Positions 16,234 through 23,826 of a DNA stretch of 32,245 nt are shown here, one piece after another. Each line of letters opens with the position of its first letter. Position 1 is the first letter of the stretch. The stretch comes from Bordetella parapertussis (lineage in GTDB: Bacteria > Pseudomonadota > Gammaproteobacteria > Burkholderiales > SG8-41): contig CAMBSS010000027.1 in NCBI GenBank assembly GCA_945870465.1, positions 1 to 32,245 on the forward strand. Direction: 5' to 3'. The notes beneath the pieces are model-generated. The model made no database searches, was not told the DNA's origin, and saw only the letters and a list, made by a program, of their open reading frames with translations. Position numbers and translations under genes: made by a program.

Positions 16234-16481
16234 CAGAAACAGCCTAAAACACATTTTGAAACCGCCGATGACCGCGGATGAACGCAGATAAAATCGGAAA
16301 CAATTCAAATTGCAATGAGGAATGGGCAAAGGGCAATGCATAACTTATCTTTAACTCATTACCCATTATCCTTCACTCATCACCAATTACATCGGCGTTA
16401 ATCGGCGTACTCCTCAAGGGGGTATTGCAAAGAATATATCGGCGGTTGCTTGTCGGTGTTGTGTTTTTCAGAGGCGTTCTA
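16234..16481 (+). repeat. Palindromic MITE-like repeat, copy G (with a 29-bp insert)
   Basis: A long copy in the same orientation as C and H. It has the left arm from 16260, the core with gcaatgaggaatgggcaaa and two ATTACCC-type heptamers, and a right end terminating in gttcta at 16481. In the right arm, after atcggcgt, the insert actcctcaagggggtattg... (16409-16437) interrupts the palindrome exactly where copy D is interrupted. The terminal cta (16479-16481) is the TAG stop codon of the convergent dienelactone hydrolase gene, so the element edge coincides with the gene's end. Confidence 0.9.
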
Positions 16482-17177
16482 GGTACGCAGCCCGTCGAGT
16501 ATCGCCAGCGCGCGCCCCATCGAGAACTTGCGCGTCTCGGGGCTGTAGGCTTTGTCGCCGCCCGGCATCATGTAGCCATGCAGCACGCCCGGGAAGATAT
16601 GCACTTCGACGTTTTTCATGCGTGACGGCACTGCGCGGTAGGCCTCCTGCACCGGCGGCGGTGCGGCGTGGTCCTGATCGCCCCAGATGATGCAAAGGGG
16701 CGCCGTCATGCCGTCGAGTTCCTTGATGTAATCCATCAATTGCGTGCCGTGGCATGAAATCCCCGCCGCATAGCCCAGGCGCTTGGGGCCGAGAATCGCG
16801 TAGGGACCGCCATAGCAAAACCCGATTGCCGCCGCACGTCCGTTGAACTGCGGCTCTTTGCGCACTTCGGCGAGCGCGTCTGCCATGTCGGCTTCACCGG
16901 CCTTGATTTTTTCCAGGCGCGGCTGCCCGCGTCCCGCCGTGCGCTCGTCGCCGCGCTTCAGCGGCCCCGGCACCGAGCGCCAGAACAAGTCCGGCGCCGC
17001 CGCGATATAGCCTGCCGCCGCAAATTCGTCGGCGATCGCGCGCACGTCCGCATCGACGCCATGTATCGCTGAAGCAAGCACGATGGCCGGGACTTTGCCC
17101 TTGGCATCCGGCGTCACCACGTAGCAATCGAATTCGCCGCCGCCGCTCGCGCGTATTTTGATGTCCTTGCGTTGCAT
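16479..17177 (-). CDS. Dienelactone hydrolase family protein
   Basis: From ATG 17177 (AGGGGAG upstream) the product has 232 residues. The triad of the family is visible: Cys121 in IGFCYGGPY, Asp169 in IWGDQDHAAP and His200 in FPGVLHGYM. Dienelactone hydrolases cleave the lactone ring of (chloro)muconate-derived dienelactones to maleylacetate; many homologues act on other esters. The enzyme is cytoplasmic. It lies 31 bp downstream of the HCCA-isomerase-like gene in the same direction, a pair typical of aromatic ring catabolism. The stop codon TAG is formed by the terminal bases of repeat copy G. Upstream in-frame codons to 17279 overlap the isomerase gene and are not used as the start. Confidence 0.92.
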   Translation of the reverse strand: MQRKDIKIRASGGGEFDCYVVTPDAKGKVPAIVLASAIHGVDADVRAIADEFAAAGYIAAAPDLFWRSVPGPLKRGDERTAGRGQPRLEKIKAGEADMADALAEVRKEPQFNGRAAAIGFCYGGPYAILGPKRLGYAAGISCHGTQLMDYIKELDGMTAPLCIIWGDQDHAAPPPVQEAYRAVPSRMKNVEVHIFPGVLHGYMMPGGDKAYSPETRKFSMGRALAILDGLRT

Positions 17178-17208
17178 TGTTGCTCTCCCCTTGCAATAAC
17201 CTGAATTT

Positions 17209-17796
17209 TTATGCGGACAGCGCTTCGTCCAGAAACTCCAGCCGGTCCTGGCCCCAGAACAAAGTGTCTTTGTAGACATAAGTCGGCGTGCCGAATACGC
17301 CGTACTTGGCGGCTTCTTCTTCGCTGCCCTTCCACGCCGACATTATCTCGGGCGTGTCCTCGATGGCCAGCAGCTTTGCACCGTCCAGGCCCAGAGAATT
17401 AGCGACCGCCACGCGCACCGCGGGATCGCGCACGTCTTTTTCCTCGCTCCACAATGCGTGCAGCAGCGCGTGACTCAGCGCGAGCGCGTTCCAGCCGAGC
17501 TTGTCGGCGGCAATGACCATGCGCGCCGAGAACTGGTTGTCCGTCGGGTAGTAGCGCGGACGCAATACCAGCGGCATGTTCAGGCGCTTGCGCCAGCGGT
17601 CCAGTTCGACTTCGTGATAACGGCGGCGCGCGTCGGGGCGGCTCAGCAGCGGAATGCCGCCGTTCGGCTGGACTATGCGGGTCGGGCGCACCACCACGTC
17701 GAGATCGTGTTTCTTGATCAGTGCATGGAACCGCGGCCCGCCCATATAGGCCCACGGCGACGACAGGGAATGAAAATAGATGACGGTTTTTTTCAT
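17209..17796 (-). CDS. 2-hydroxychromene-2-carboxylate isomerase-like protein (DsbA/GST kappa fold)
   Basis: The 195-residue protein starts MKKTVIYFHSLSSPWAYMGG, with the Ser-Pro of the glutathione-binding site (S13-P14), and ends with VFGTPTYVYKDTLFWGQDRLEFL, the cis-Pro loop and C-terminal signature of HCCA isomerases. The family performs glutathione-dependent isomerisation in naphthalene-type catabolism; related kappa GSTs share the fold. It is cytoplasmic. ATG 17796 is chosen because the protein then begins at the first strand; no good ribosome site is seen, and the frame is open to 17931. It is first in a two-gene operon with dienelactone hydrolase and divergent from the Bug gene at 17865. 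Confidence 0.88.
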   Translation of the reverse strand: MKKTVIYFHSLSSPWAYMGGPRFHALIKKHDLDVVVRPTRIVQPNGGIPLLSRPDARRRYHEVELDRWRKRLNMPLVLRPRYYPTDNQFSARMVIAADKLGWNALALSHALLHALWSEEKDVRDPAVRVAVANSLGLDGAKLLAIEDTPEIMSAWKGSEEEAAKYGVFGTPTYVYKDTLFWGQDRLEFLDEALSA

Positions 17797-17864
17797 GCGG
17801 ACACGCGTTGGGATGACTAAAAATTGAAGCAGCATATTAGTATACGGGATTGACGACTTCCTGA

Positions 17865-18875
17865 ATGTCTCCCGCCATGACGATCCGGAAATTTTCCGCG
17901 CGCGCACGCCGCACCCTTGCGTTGATCGCACTGGCGGCGGCCACGCCTGTGGCGCACGCGCAAACGGGCGCCGCCACCTATCCCGATAAATCGGTGCGCC
18001 TCGTAGTGCCGTTTGCCGCGGGCGGCGCGCTCGACGTCGTCGGGCGCATCGTCGGCCAGAAAATGACCGATACCTGGGGCAAGCAGATCGTGGTCGACAA
18101 CCGTCTCGGCGCCGGCGGCAATATCGGCGCCGAGTTCGTGGCCAAGGCGCCGCCCGATGGCTATACGCTGCTGATGTCGTCGGTGACCACGCAGGCGATC
18201 AACATGAGCCTGCTCACCAAGCCGCCCTACGACTTCGTGCGCGATTATGCGGCGGTCGCGCTGGTGGCCTCGGCGCCGCTGGCGCTCGTCATCCATTCGT
18301 CGCTGCCCGCGAAATCGGTCAAGGAATTCATAGCGCTCGCCAGGGCGCACCCGGGCGAGCTCAATTATTTTTCTTCCGGCACCGGCACCGGCACGCATCT
18401 GGCTGGTGTAATTTTCGATCAGCTGGCCGGCGTGAAGACCACGCATGTGCCGTACAAGGGCGGCGCGCAGGGGCTCGGCGACCTGTTGTCTGGACAGGTG
18501 CAATATGCGATGTCCACTATCGGGCTGGTCGAACCGCACGTGCAGACCGGCCGCCTGCGCTTTTTAGGCGTCGGCTCGATCAAACGCTACACTCGTCTGC
18601 CAAATCTGCCGACCATCGCCGAGAGCGGCGTCAAAGGCTATGAAGCCGAGCAATGGTATGGGGTCGTGGCGCCGACGGGCACGCCGCCCGCCATCGTCAA
18701 CAAGCTCGCCGCCGAGATCAAGGTGATCGTTGCCAATCCGGAAGTGCGGGAGCGTTTCTACAGCCAGGGCATAGAACCCGTCTACGCTGGGCCTGAAGAA
18801 TTCACCGGCTATATCAAAAGCTCGGTGGCGAAATACGCGAAAGTCATCAAGACGCTCGGCCTGAAAGTGGACTAA
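17865..18875 (+). CDS. Bug/TctC family substrate-binding protein
   Basis: A 336-residue secreted protein. The leader has a twin-Arg-free positively charged N-terminus (RKFSARARRT) and a hydrophobic stretch ending VAHAQ near residue 33. The mature part contains YPDKSVRLVVPFAAGGALD (AAGG in place of PPGG), DNRLGAGGNIG, PPDGYT, HVPYKGGAQGL and QWYGVVAPTGTP. Starts at 17865 and 17877 are both ATG and neither has a clear ribosome site. It is divergent from the HCCA isomerase with only about 68 bp between start codons, so the two may share a promoter region and regulation. That would fit uptake of an aromatic acid for the isomerase/hydrolase pair, which is inference. Confidence 0.92.
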   Translation: MSPAMTIRKFSARARRTLALIALAAATPVAHAQTGAATYPDKSVRLVVPFAAGGALDVVGRIVGQKMTDTWGKQIVVDNRLGAGGNIGAEFVAKAPPDGYTLLMSSVTTQAINMSLLTKPPYDFVRDYAAVALVASAPLALVIHSSLPAKSVKEFIALARAHPGELNYFSSGTGTGTHLAGVIFDQLAGVKTTHVPYKGGAQGLGDLLSGQVQYAMSTIGLVEPHVQTGRLRFLGVGSIKRYTRLPNLPTIAESGVKGYEAEQWYGVVAPTGTPPAIVNKLAAEIKVIVANPEVRERFYSQGIEPVYAGPEEFTGYIKSSVAKYAKVIKTLGLKVD

Positions 18876-18907
18876 GAGCTGTCTGGAGGAGCGGTAGACT
18901 GGCACGC

Positions 18908-19516
18908 TCAGTCGCGCGAATCCTGCTCGTTTTTCACGTCATTGAGATTGTCGGCGGAGTCGATGAAATCAAACAGCAGCACCGGCGGCCGCGCCAGCAG
19001 ACCGGGCGGCCGCTTGCCGGGCTGCAGGACGCGGGGCTTCGCTTCGCTCATTTTCATTTCCACCCGGCAATCGGCGGGCAGCGACCGCTCGTAGTGCGGC
19101 AATATTCTTGTCAGGTAATCGTACTGGCGCGCCTCGCCGATGACGATGCCCATGGTTTCCAGCAGCGTGAGCTTGGGAAAATACTCCCCCGTCGGGCGCG
19201 CGTAATTGACGATGCTCATGAAGCGGATGTAATCGCAGCAGTACGGGTCCTTCTCCTCGAAGTAATTGCCGTTCGAGAGGACCCCGTCCATGAAAAAAGA
19301 CATCGTCAGGTTGCGGGGCGCCTGCTTGCCCCAATGCACCAGAATTTCGTTGAGGGTATTCGCCAGGCACAGCTCCAGGTGCCCGCCGACGACGTAGGCA
19401 TGGGAAGGCGTGATGTCGAAGCCGAGCGCGCCAGCACAAACACCGTTGCGATATACAGGCCGGTCGTTTACAGTCGGCAGTTGTCGTGCGCAAAGCCGGG
19501 CAATCCCGCCGTTCAT
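18908..19516 (-). CDS. Protein of unknown function
   Basis: A 202-residue frame that reads like a real protein: balanced composition with many aromatics and Cys (HLELCLANTLNEILVHWGK, EEKDPYCCDYIRFMSIVNYA, ARQYDYLTRILPHYERSL), while the opposite strand is Arg/His-rich shadow. No signal peptide, membrane segment or family motif is recognised. The C-terminus is Pro-rich then acidic (about residues 155-202). The ATG at 19516 lies only 17 bp from the divergent aldolase start at 19534, leaving no room for two promoters between them; no ribosome site is seen, so the true start may be internal (Met72 is the next). The function is unknown. Confidence 0.55.
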   Translation of the reverse strand: MNGGIARLCARQLPTVNDRPVYRNGVCAGALGFDITPSHAYVVGGHLELCLANTLNEILVHWGKQAPRNLTMSFFMDGVLSNGNYFEEKDPYCCDYIRFMSIVNYARPTGEYFPKLTLLETMGIVIGEARQYDYLTRILPHYERSLPADCRVEMKMSEAKPRVLQPGKRPPGLLARPPVLLFDFIDSADNLNDVKNEQDSRD

Positions 19517-19533
19517 TACAGGAGCAGACGCAA

Positions 19534-20394
19534 GTGAATATTCCCCGCCTCAACGGCATCATCAAGGTACTCGAGCAGAACAAGCACGCTTTCGTGAGCT
19601 TCGCGCCAGCGGATACCGTTAGTGCGCAGACTTTCGCGACCGAGCCGTACGACGGCATCGTGTTCGAGATGGAGCACGGCGGCTACGACGTCCGCACGCT
19701 GCGCGATTGCCTGCAGTACATGCTGAACCGGCGGCAGCTCGTCGAGACGGGAAGTCTGGCGCCCGCGGTCACGCCGCTGGTGCGCATTCCGCCCAACGGC
19801 ATCGAGATGAACCAGTGGATCGCCAAGCAGGTACTGGACGCCGGCGTCTATGGAATCATCTGGCCGCACGTGAGCACCGTTGCCGAGGCGTACAGCGCGG
19901 TCGCCGCCTGCCGTTACGCGCGCCCGCCGACTGCGCCGCGCGTAGAGCCGAAGGGGCAACGCGGCGACGGCCCCACCTACGCCGCCCGTTACTGGGGACT
20001 CAGCGCGCAGGAGTACTACGACCGCGCCGACGTGTGGCCGCTTGACCCCAAGGGTGAAATTTTGGTCGGCATCATGTGCGAAGACATGGAAGGCGTGAAG
20101 AACCTGCCGAAAATTCTCAAGGAAGTGCCGGGCATCGGCGTCGTCATCATCGGCGAAGGCGATCTCTCGCAAAGCCTCGGTTTCCCGCGCCAGTACAAAC
20201 ATCCGGCGGTCGTCGCGGCAATGGCCGAGATCGTCGCCGCCTGCAAGGAGAACAACGTCGCATGCGGCCATCCCCACGTCGAAGCCGACAACGTGGATGA
20301 GGTCATCAAGCTCGGTTATCGCTTCCTGATGCCGAAACCCGCACGCTCGAATGCGGTGCTGGAAAAGGGTCTCAAGCTGACCGGCCGCAAATGA
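19534..20394 (+). CDS. HpcH/HpaI aldolase/citrate lyase family protein
   Basis: From the GTG at 19534 (GGAG at 19521-19524) the product has 286 residues. Family motifs in order: FATEPYDGIVFEMEHGGYDV (about 35-54), LVRIPPNG (about 86-93), LDAGVYGIIWPHVSTVAEA (about 105-123), and IMCEDMEGVKNLPKIL...GIGVVIIGEGDLSQSLG with the metal-binding acidic residues. These enzymes cleave or form C-C bonds of 2-oxo-hydroxy acids with a divalent metal and pyruvate enolate, as in homoprotocatechuate breakdown. The stretch of about residues 126-166 (ARPPTAPRVEPKGQRG...) is longer than in HpaI. It is cytoplasmic. The start lies unusually close to a divergent gene. It is followed by repeat copy H. Confidence 0.9.
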   Translation: MNIPRLNGIIKVLEQNKHAFVSFAPADTVSAQTFATEPYDGIVFEMEHGGYDVRTLRDCLQYMLNRRQLVETGSLAPAVTPLVRIPPNGIEMNQWIAKQVLDAGVYGIIWPHVSTVAEAYSAVAACRYARPPTAPRVEPKGQRGDGPTYAARYWGLSAQEYYDRADVWPLDPKGEILVGIMCEDMEGVKNLPKILKEVPGIGVVIIGEGDLSQSLGFPRQYKHPAVVAAMAEIVAACKENNVACGHPHVEADNVDEVIKLGYRFLMPKPARSNAVLEKGLKLTGRK

Positions 20395-20423
20395 TACGTG
20401 CGCTGGCGCACTACGGGCCTATT

Positions 20424-20640
20424 TAGAAGACTCAAATACAGTGCGGAACCGCCGATGCAAGCGGATGAACGCAGATAAGATCGAAAACAATTCAAATTGT
20501 AATGGGGAATGGGCAAAGGACAATGCGTAATTTATCCTTAACTCATTACCCATTACCCTTCACTCATCACCAATTACATCGGCGTCAATCGGCGTTCATC
20601 GGCGGTTGCTTGTCGGTGTTGTATTTTTGAGATGAGTTCT
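20424..20640 (+). repeat. Palindromic MITE-like repeat, copy H (full length)
   Basis: The 217-bp copy runs from tagaagactcaaatac to ttttgagatgagttct. The arms are at 20447-20479 and about 20577-20606 with three decamer units on the right, and the core carries two ATTACCC heptamers. It is in the same orientation as C and G. It fills the gap between the aldolase stop and the diheme cytochrome gene, whose ATG (20647) begins 6 bp after the element, so the cytochrome's leader must lie within the repeat. Confidence 0.9.
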
Positions 20641-20646
20641 GGTTAG

Positions 20647-21375
20647 ATGCCTGCCTTATTTCTCGCCAGGTTTACGGCGATCCTGATCGCGGCAAGCACT
20701 GCCGCCGCCTTCGCCGCCGACTCCGCGCTTCCAAAGGTAGCGGACACCATCGCTGAGCGCGTGCGCGCGTGCACGGTCTGCCACGGCAAGGAAGGCCGCG
20801 CGACGAGCGACGGCTATTACCCGCGCATCGCCGGCAAACCGGCAGGCTATCTGTACAACCAGCTCGCCAATTTTCGCGACGGCCGGCGCCGCAATGCGAC
20901 GATGACTTATCTCGTCACCAATCTGCCGGACGCCTATTTGCGCGAGATCGCGGCGTACTTCGCCGCGCAGCATCCGCCCTACCCGCCGCCGCAGGCCGCC
21001 AGCACGACACCTGAAATGCTCGAACGCGGACGTCAACTCGCCACGCGCGGCGACGTGGCAAAAAATATTCCGGCGTGCACGGCCTGCCACGGCAGCGCGC
21101 TGACCGGCGTAGCACCCGCCATCCCCGGCCTGCTCGGCCTGCCGCGCGACTACCTGATTTCGCAATTCGGCGCGTGGCAGATCAGCGCAAGGCAGGCGAC
21201 TGCGCCCGACTGCATGGCGGAAATCACCAAGCGCCTGAGTCCCGATGACGTGAGCGCGGTGATCTCGTACCTCGCCGCGCAACCGGTGCCGGCCAACGCG
21301 GCGCCCGCGGTAAGCGCCGCCGGCAAATTGCCGCTCGATTGCGGCAGCGCCATGCCGCCACGGAGCGCGCGATGA
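20647..21375 (+). CDS. Diheme cytochrome c (c4-like)
   Basis: A 242-residue exported protein: signal peptide to about residue 24 (TAAAFAAD), then two heme c sites, CTVCH at 42-46 and CTACH at 143-147, each followed by a domain of about 90 residues with the c4-like pattern (YPRIAGKPAGYLYNQLANFRDGRR). Met residues in MTYLVTNL and CMAEIT regions may be axial ligands. It should carry electrons in the periplasm, often to a terminal oxidase. The last bases overlap the next cytochrome gene (ATGA), so both are translationally coupled. No ribosome site is visible, because the upstream sequence is the end of repeat copy H. Confidence 0.92.
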   Translation: MPALFLARFTAILIAASTAAAFAADSALPKVADTIAERVRACTVCHGKEGRATSDGYYPRIAGKPAGYLYNQLANFRDGRRRNATMTYLVTNLPDAYLREIAAYFAAQHPPYPPPQAASTTPEMLERGRQLATRGDVAKNIPACTACHGSALTGVAPAIPGLLGLPRDYLISQFGAWQISARQATAPDCMAEITKRLSPDDVSAVISYLAAQPVPANAAPAVSAAGKLPLDCGSAMPPRSAR

Positions 21376-22655
21376 AACGCGCAGTGATTTTCCTATTGAT
21401 CGCTGGTGTGATCTTTGTTGTCGCCTTTTTACTCTTGCTGCCGGCGGACGACCCCGACGACGTGCAGCGCAGCGTTCCCGCCGCGAACGCCGATGCGCAG
21501 ATCGCGCTCGGCAAATATCTCGCGCTCGCCGGCAATTGCGCGGGCTGCCACACCGCGCGCGGCGGCGCCCTGTACGCCGGCGGCCGCGCCATCGAAACAC
21601 CGTTCGGCAGCGTCTATTCATCGAACCTGACACCCGATCTCAAGACCGGGCTCGGCAGCTGGACGCCCGAAAATTTCTGGCGCGCATTGCATAACGGCAA
21701 ATCCAAAGACGGCAGCCTGCTGTATCCGGCGTTTCCTTATCCGAACTACACGCGGGTCACGCGCGCCGACGCCGATGCGCTGTTCGCCTATCTGCGCACC
21801 CTCGCCCCCGTCAGCCAGGCTAACCGCGAGCACGCGCTGAAATTCCCCTACAACAATCGCTTCCTGCTCGCCGGCTGGCGCGCGCTGTATTTCAAACCGG
21901 GCGTGTACAAACCCGACGCCGGCCGCGACACGGAATGGAATCGCGGCGCCTATCTGGTGCAGGGGCTGGGCCATTGCAATGCCTGCCATACCGGACGCGA
22001 TGCACTGGGCGGCACCAATATCAAATCCGATCTCGCCGGCGGCATGATCCCCATGCTGAACTGGTACGCGCCTTCGCTGACCTCGGATACCGAGGCGGGC
22101 CTCGGCAACTGGGAAACGAAACAAATCGTGGATTTATTGAAAACCGGCGTCAGCGAGCGCGGCGCGGTATTCGGTCCGATGTCGGAGGTCGTGTACATGA
22201 GCCTGCAGCACCTCACCGCCGGCGACGTGGAAGCAATGGCGGGCTATCTGAAATCGCTGCCGCAGACCGCGGCAGCGGCAGACAGCGTGCCGCCAGTGGC
22301 CAAAAAGGAAACCGAACGCGTGATGACGCTGGGCGCCAGGCTCTACGACGAACACTGCGCCGATTGCCATGCCGCGACCGGCGCCGGCATGCCGCCCGCG
22401 TATCCGCCGCTGGCGGCAAACCGCGCGCTCACCATGCGCTCCGCCGTCAATCCGATCCGCATGGTGCTCAATGGCGGCTTTGCGCCGGGCACCGCCGGCA
22501 ATCCGCGGCCGTACGGCATGCCGCCTTTCCGTCCGCTGCTGAACGACGATGAAGTCGCCGCCGTCGTTTCGTACATCCGCAACTCCTGGGGCAACCGCGC
22601 GGGGCTGGTGTCGCCTATAGAAGTCGACCGCTACCGTTCCGCGCCGCTGGATTAA
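21372..22655 (+). CDS. Triheme cytochrome c (alcohol/gluconate dehydrogenase cytochrome subunit-like)
   Basis: The 427-residue protein starts with an uncleaved-looking or long signal helix (residues 4-24, VIFLLIAGVIFVVAFLLLLP). It has three heme c sites: CAGCH at 56-60, CNACH at 202-206 and CADCH at 329-333. Spacing and motifs such as ETPFGSVYSSNLTPD and MPPFRPLLNDDEVAAVVSYIR match the cytochrome subunit of membrane-bound alcohol, sorbitol or gluconate dehydrogenases. It accepts electrons from a periplasmic dehydrogenase and passes them on. The catalytic dehydrogenase subunit is not adjacent. Start ATG 21372 overlaps the upstream stop by 4 bp. It is followed by a remnant gene. Confidence 0.92.
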   Translation: MKRAVIFLLIAGVIFVVAFLLLLPADDPDDVQRSVPAANADAQIALGKYLALAGNCAGCHTARGGALYAGGRAIETPFGSVYSSNLTPDLKTGLGSWTPENFWRALHNGKSKDGSLLYPAFPYPNYTRVTRADADALFAYLRTLAPVSQANREHALKFPYNNRFLLAGWRALYFKPGVYKPDAGRDTEWNRGAYLVQGLGHCNACHTGRDALGGTNIKSDLAGGMIPMLNWYAPSLTSDTEAGLGNWETKQIVDLLKTGVSERGAVFGPMSEVVYMSLQHLTAGDVEAMAGYLKSLPQTAAAADSVPPVAKKETERVMTLGARLYDEHCADCHAATGAGMPPAYPPLAANRALTMRSAVNPIRMVLNGGFAPGTAGNPRPYGMPPFRPLLNDDEVAAVVSYIRNSWGNRAGLVSPIEVDRYRSAPLD

Positions 22656-22715
22656 CCCGGCTCCGCGCATGGCTTTTGTTTGACGCCGCATTCTACGCGC
22701 GCCGCTTTGCACGCG

Positions 22716-23103
22716 CCCGGCCAATCCGCGAAGCTCGAGCGCCAGCTCATCATGAGCATCAACATCCTCGGGCTGCTGGAAGGACTGTCGTTGGGTGTGG
22801 CCGGCGGCGTGCAACCGGACTTACTCAAACAGATCATCCGCGACGGCATCGCCAACAGCAAAGTGCTCGGGCTGTGGGAAGCGATGGGCCCGCGCTGGAA
22901 AAGCATGCTCGAAGCGGCACCGCCCAGCGCCGAGCTGCCCAATATGCGCAAGGATCTGCACACGGCGCTCGAGCTTGCGCGCGAACTCGGCGTCAACCTG
23001 CCCGTCGGCACGCAGGCGTCGCTGATTGCCGACGCCGGCGTCGCCACTGGACACGACAATCCCCTTGCTTTCGTCGGGCTGCAAGCTTATGAGCACGGCG
23101 TGA
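22716..23103 (+). pseudogene. Remnant of a 3-hydroxyisobutyrate dehydrogenase-like gene (C-terminal domain only)
   Basis: The frame encodes APGQSAKLERQLIMSINILG, which matches the G-x-G-x-x-K helix that begins the C-terminal domain of beta-hydroxyacid dehydrogenases, then PDLLKQIIRDGIANSKVLGLW, LHTALELARELGVNLPVGTQ and GHDNPLAFVGLQ. The N-terminal Rossmann domain (about 160 residues) is absent: only 25 bp separate the cytochrome stop from the open frame (a TTG at 22680). The frame then continues into a REP-like repeat, giving a nonsense tail to 23222. It is a truncated gene copy; expression as a functional enzyme is unlikely because the NAD site is missing. Confidence 0.75.
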
Positions 23104-23130
23104 TGCGGTATGATGTAAGGATAAAAATGA

Positions 23131-23237
23131 CGTCATCCCCGCGCAGGCGGGGATCCAGCAAGTGTTTCATGAATTCTCCTGGTTTCCCGCCCCGGCCCGA
23201 TACCCGCCGGGGCAGGCTCTAACGCGCGGGAATGACG
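23131..23237. repeat. REP-like palindromic repeat (CGTCATCCCCGC type)
   Basis: Left end cgtcatccccgcgc (23131-23144) and right end gcgcgggaatgacg (23224-23237) are inverted repeats with one mismatch in 14. Two internal hairpins are visible: ccccgc/gcgggg at 23137-23152 and gccccgg/ccggggc at 23189-23213. This GTCATCCCCGC...GGATCCAG style is a widespread dispersed repeat in Proteobacteria. It is unrelated in sequence to the eight-copy family of the left 21 kb. Confidence 0.75.
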
Positions 23238-23276
23238 GACAAAAAGCTCTTCACATACATGCAAAAGGAATCCCGC

Positions 23277-23804
23277 ATGGCCCGCATAACCTATGGCGAT
23301 GAAGACAGGGACAAGGAAGTCGCCACACTAGCCGCGCAGATTCGCGCCGAGCGCGACGGCAGGATACCGAACATCTACCGCATGCTGCTCAACAGCCCGC
23401 CCATCGCGCAGGGCTGGCTTAATTTGCTGACGGCGATCCGCCACAAGTCGACAGTCGCCGGCCGCCATCGTGAACTGGTGATTATCCGTATCGCGGTGAT
23501 CAACGGCGCCGAATACGAGCGCTCCATCCACGTGCCGATCGCGCGCAAGGAGGGCATGAGCGACGCGCAGATCGAAGCCATCAATGACTGGCAGAACGCC
23601 ACGGTGTTCGACGATGCCGAGCGCGCGGTGCTCGCCTACACCGACGCGATGACGCGCGACGTTCACGTGCCCGACGACGTGTTCGCTGCCGTCAAGAAGC
23701 ATTTCGACGCGCGCACCATCACTGAGCTGACGGCGACTGTCTGCGCGTACAACCTCGTTTCGCGCTTTCTCGAAGCGCTGCAGATCGACCACGACAAACC
23801 CTGA
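23277..23804 (+). CDS. Carboxymuconolactone decarboxylase family protein
   Basis: From ATG 23277 the product has 175 residues; AAGGAA at 23265-23270 decides the start, and the in-frame ATG at 23232 lies within the edge of the REP-like repeat. The all-helical CMD/AhpD domain is seen as RHRELVIIRIAVINGAEYERSIHVPIA followed by LAYTDAMTRDVHVPDD and TELTATVCAYNLVSRFLEAL. The Cys pair of AhpD-type peroxidase members is absent (EYERSIH), which points to the decarboxylase-like or unassigned branch. It is cytoplasmic. It precedes the FMN hydroxyacid oxidase by 22 bp, so they are probably one operon. Confidence 0.9.
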   Translation: MARITYGDEDRDKEVATLAAQIRAERDGRIPNIYRMLLNSPPIAQGWLNLLTAIRHKSTVAGRHRELVIIRIAVINGAEYERSIHVPIARKEGMSDAQIEAINDWQNATVFDDAERAVLAYTDAMTRDVHVPDDVFAAVKKHFDARTITELTATVCAYNLVSRFLEALQIDHDKP

Positions 23805-23826
23805 AATACATTTCCGGAACCCCACC

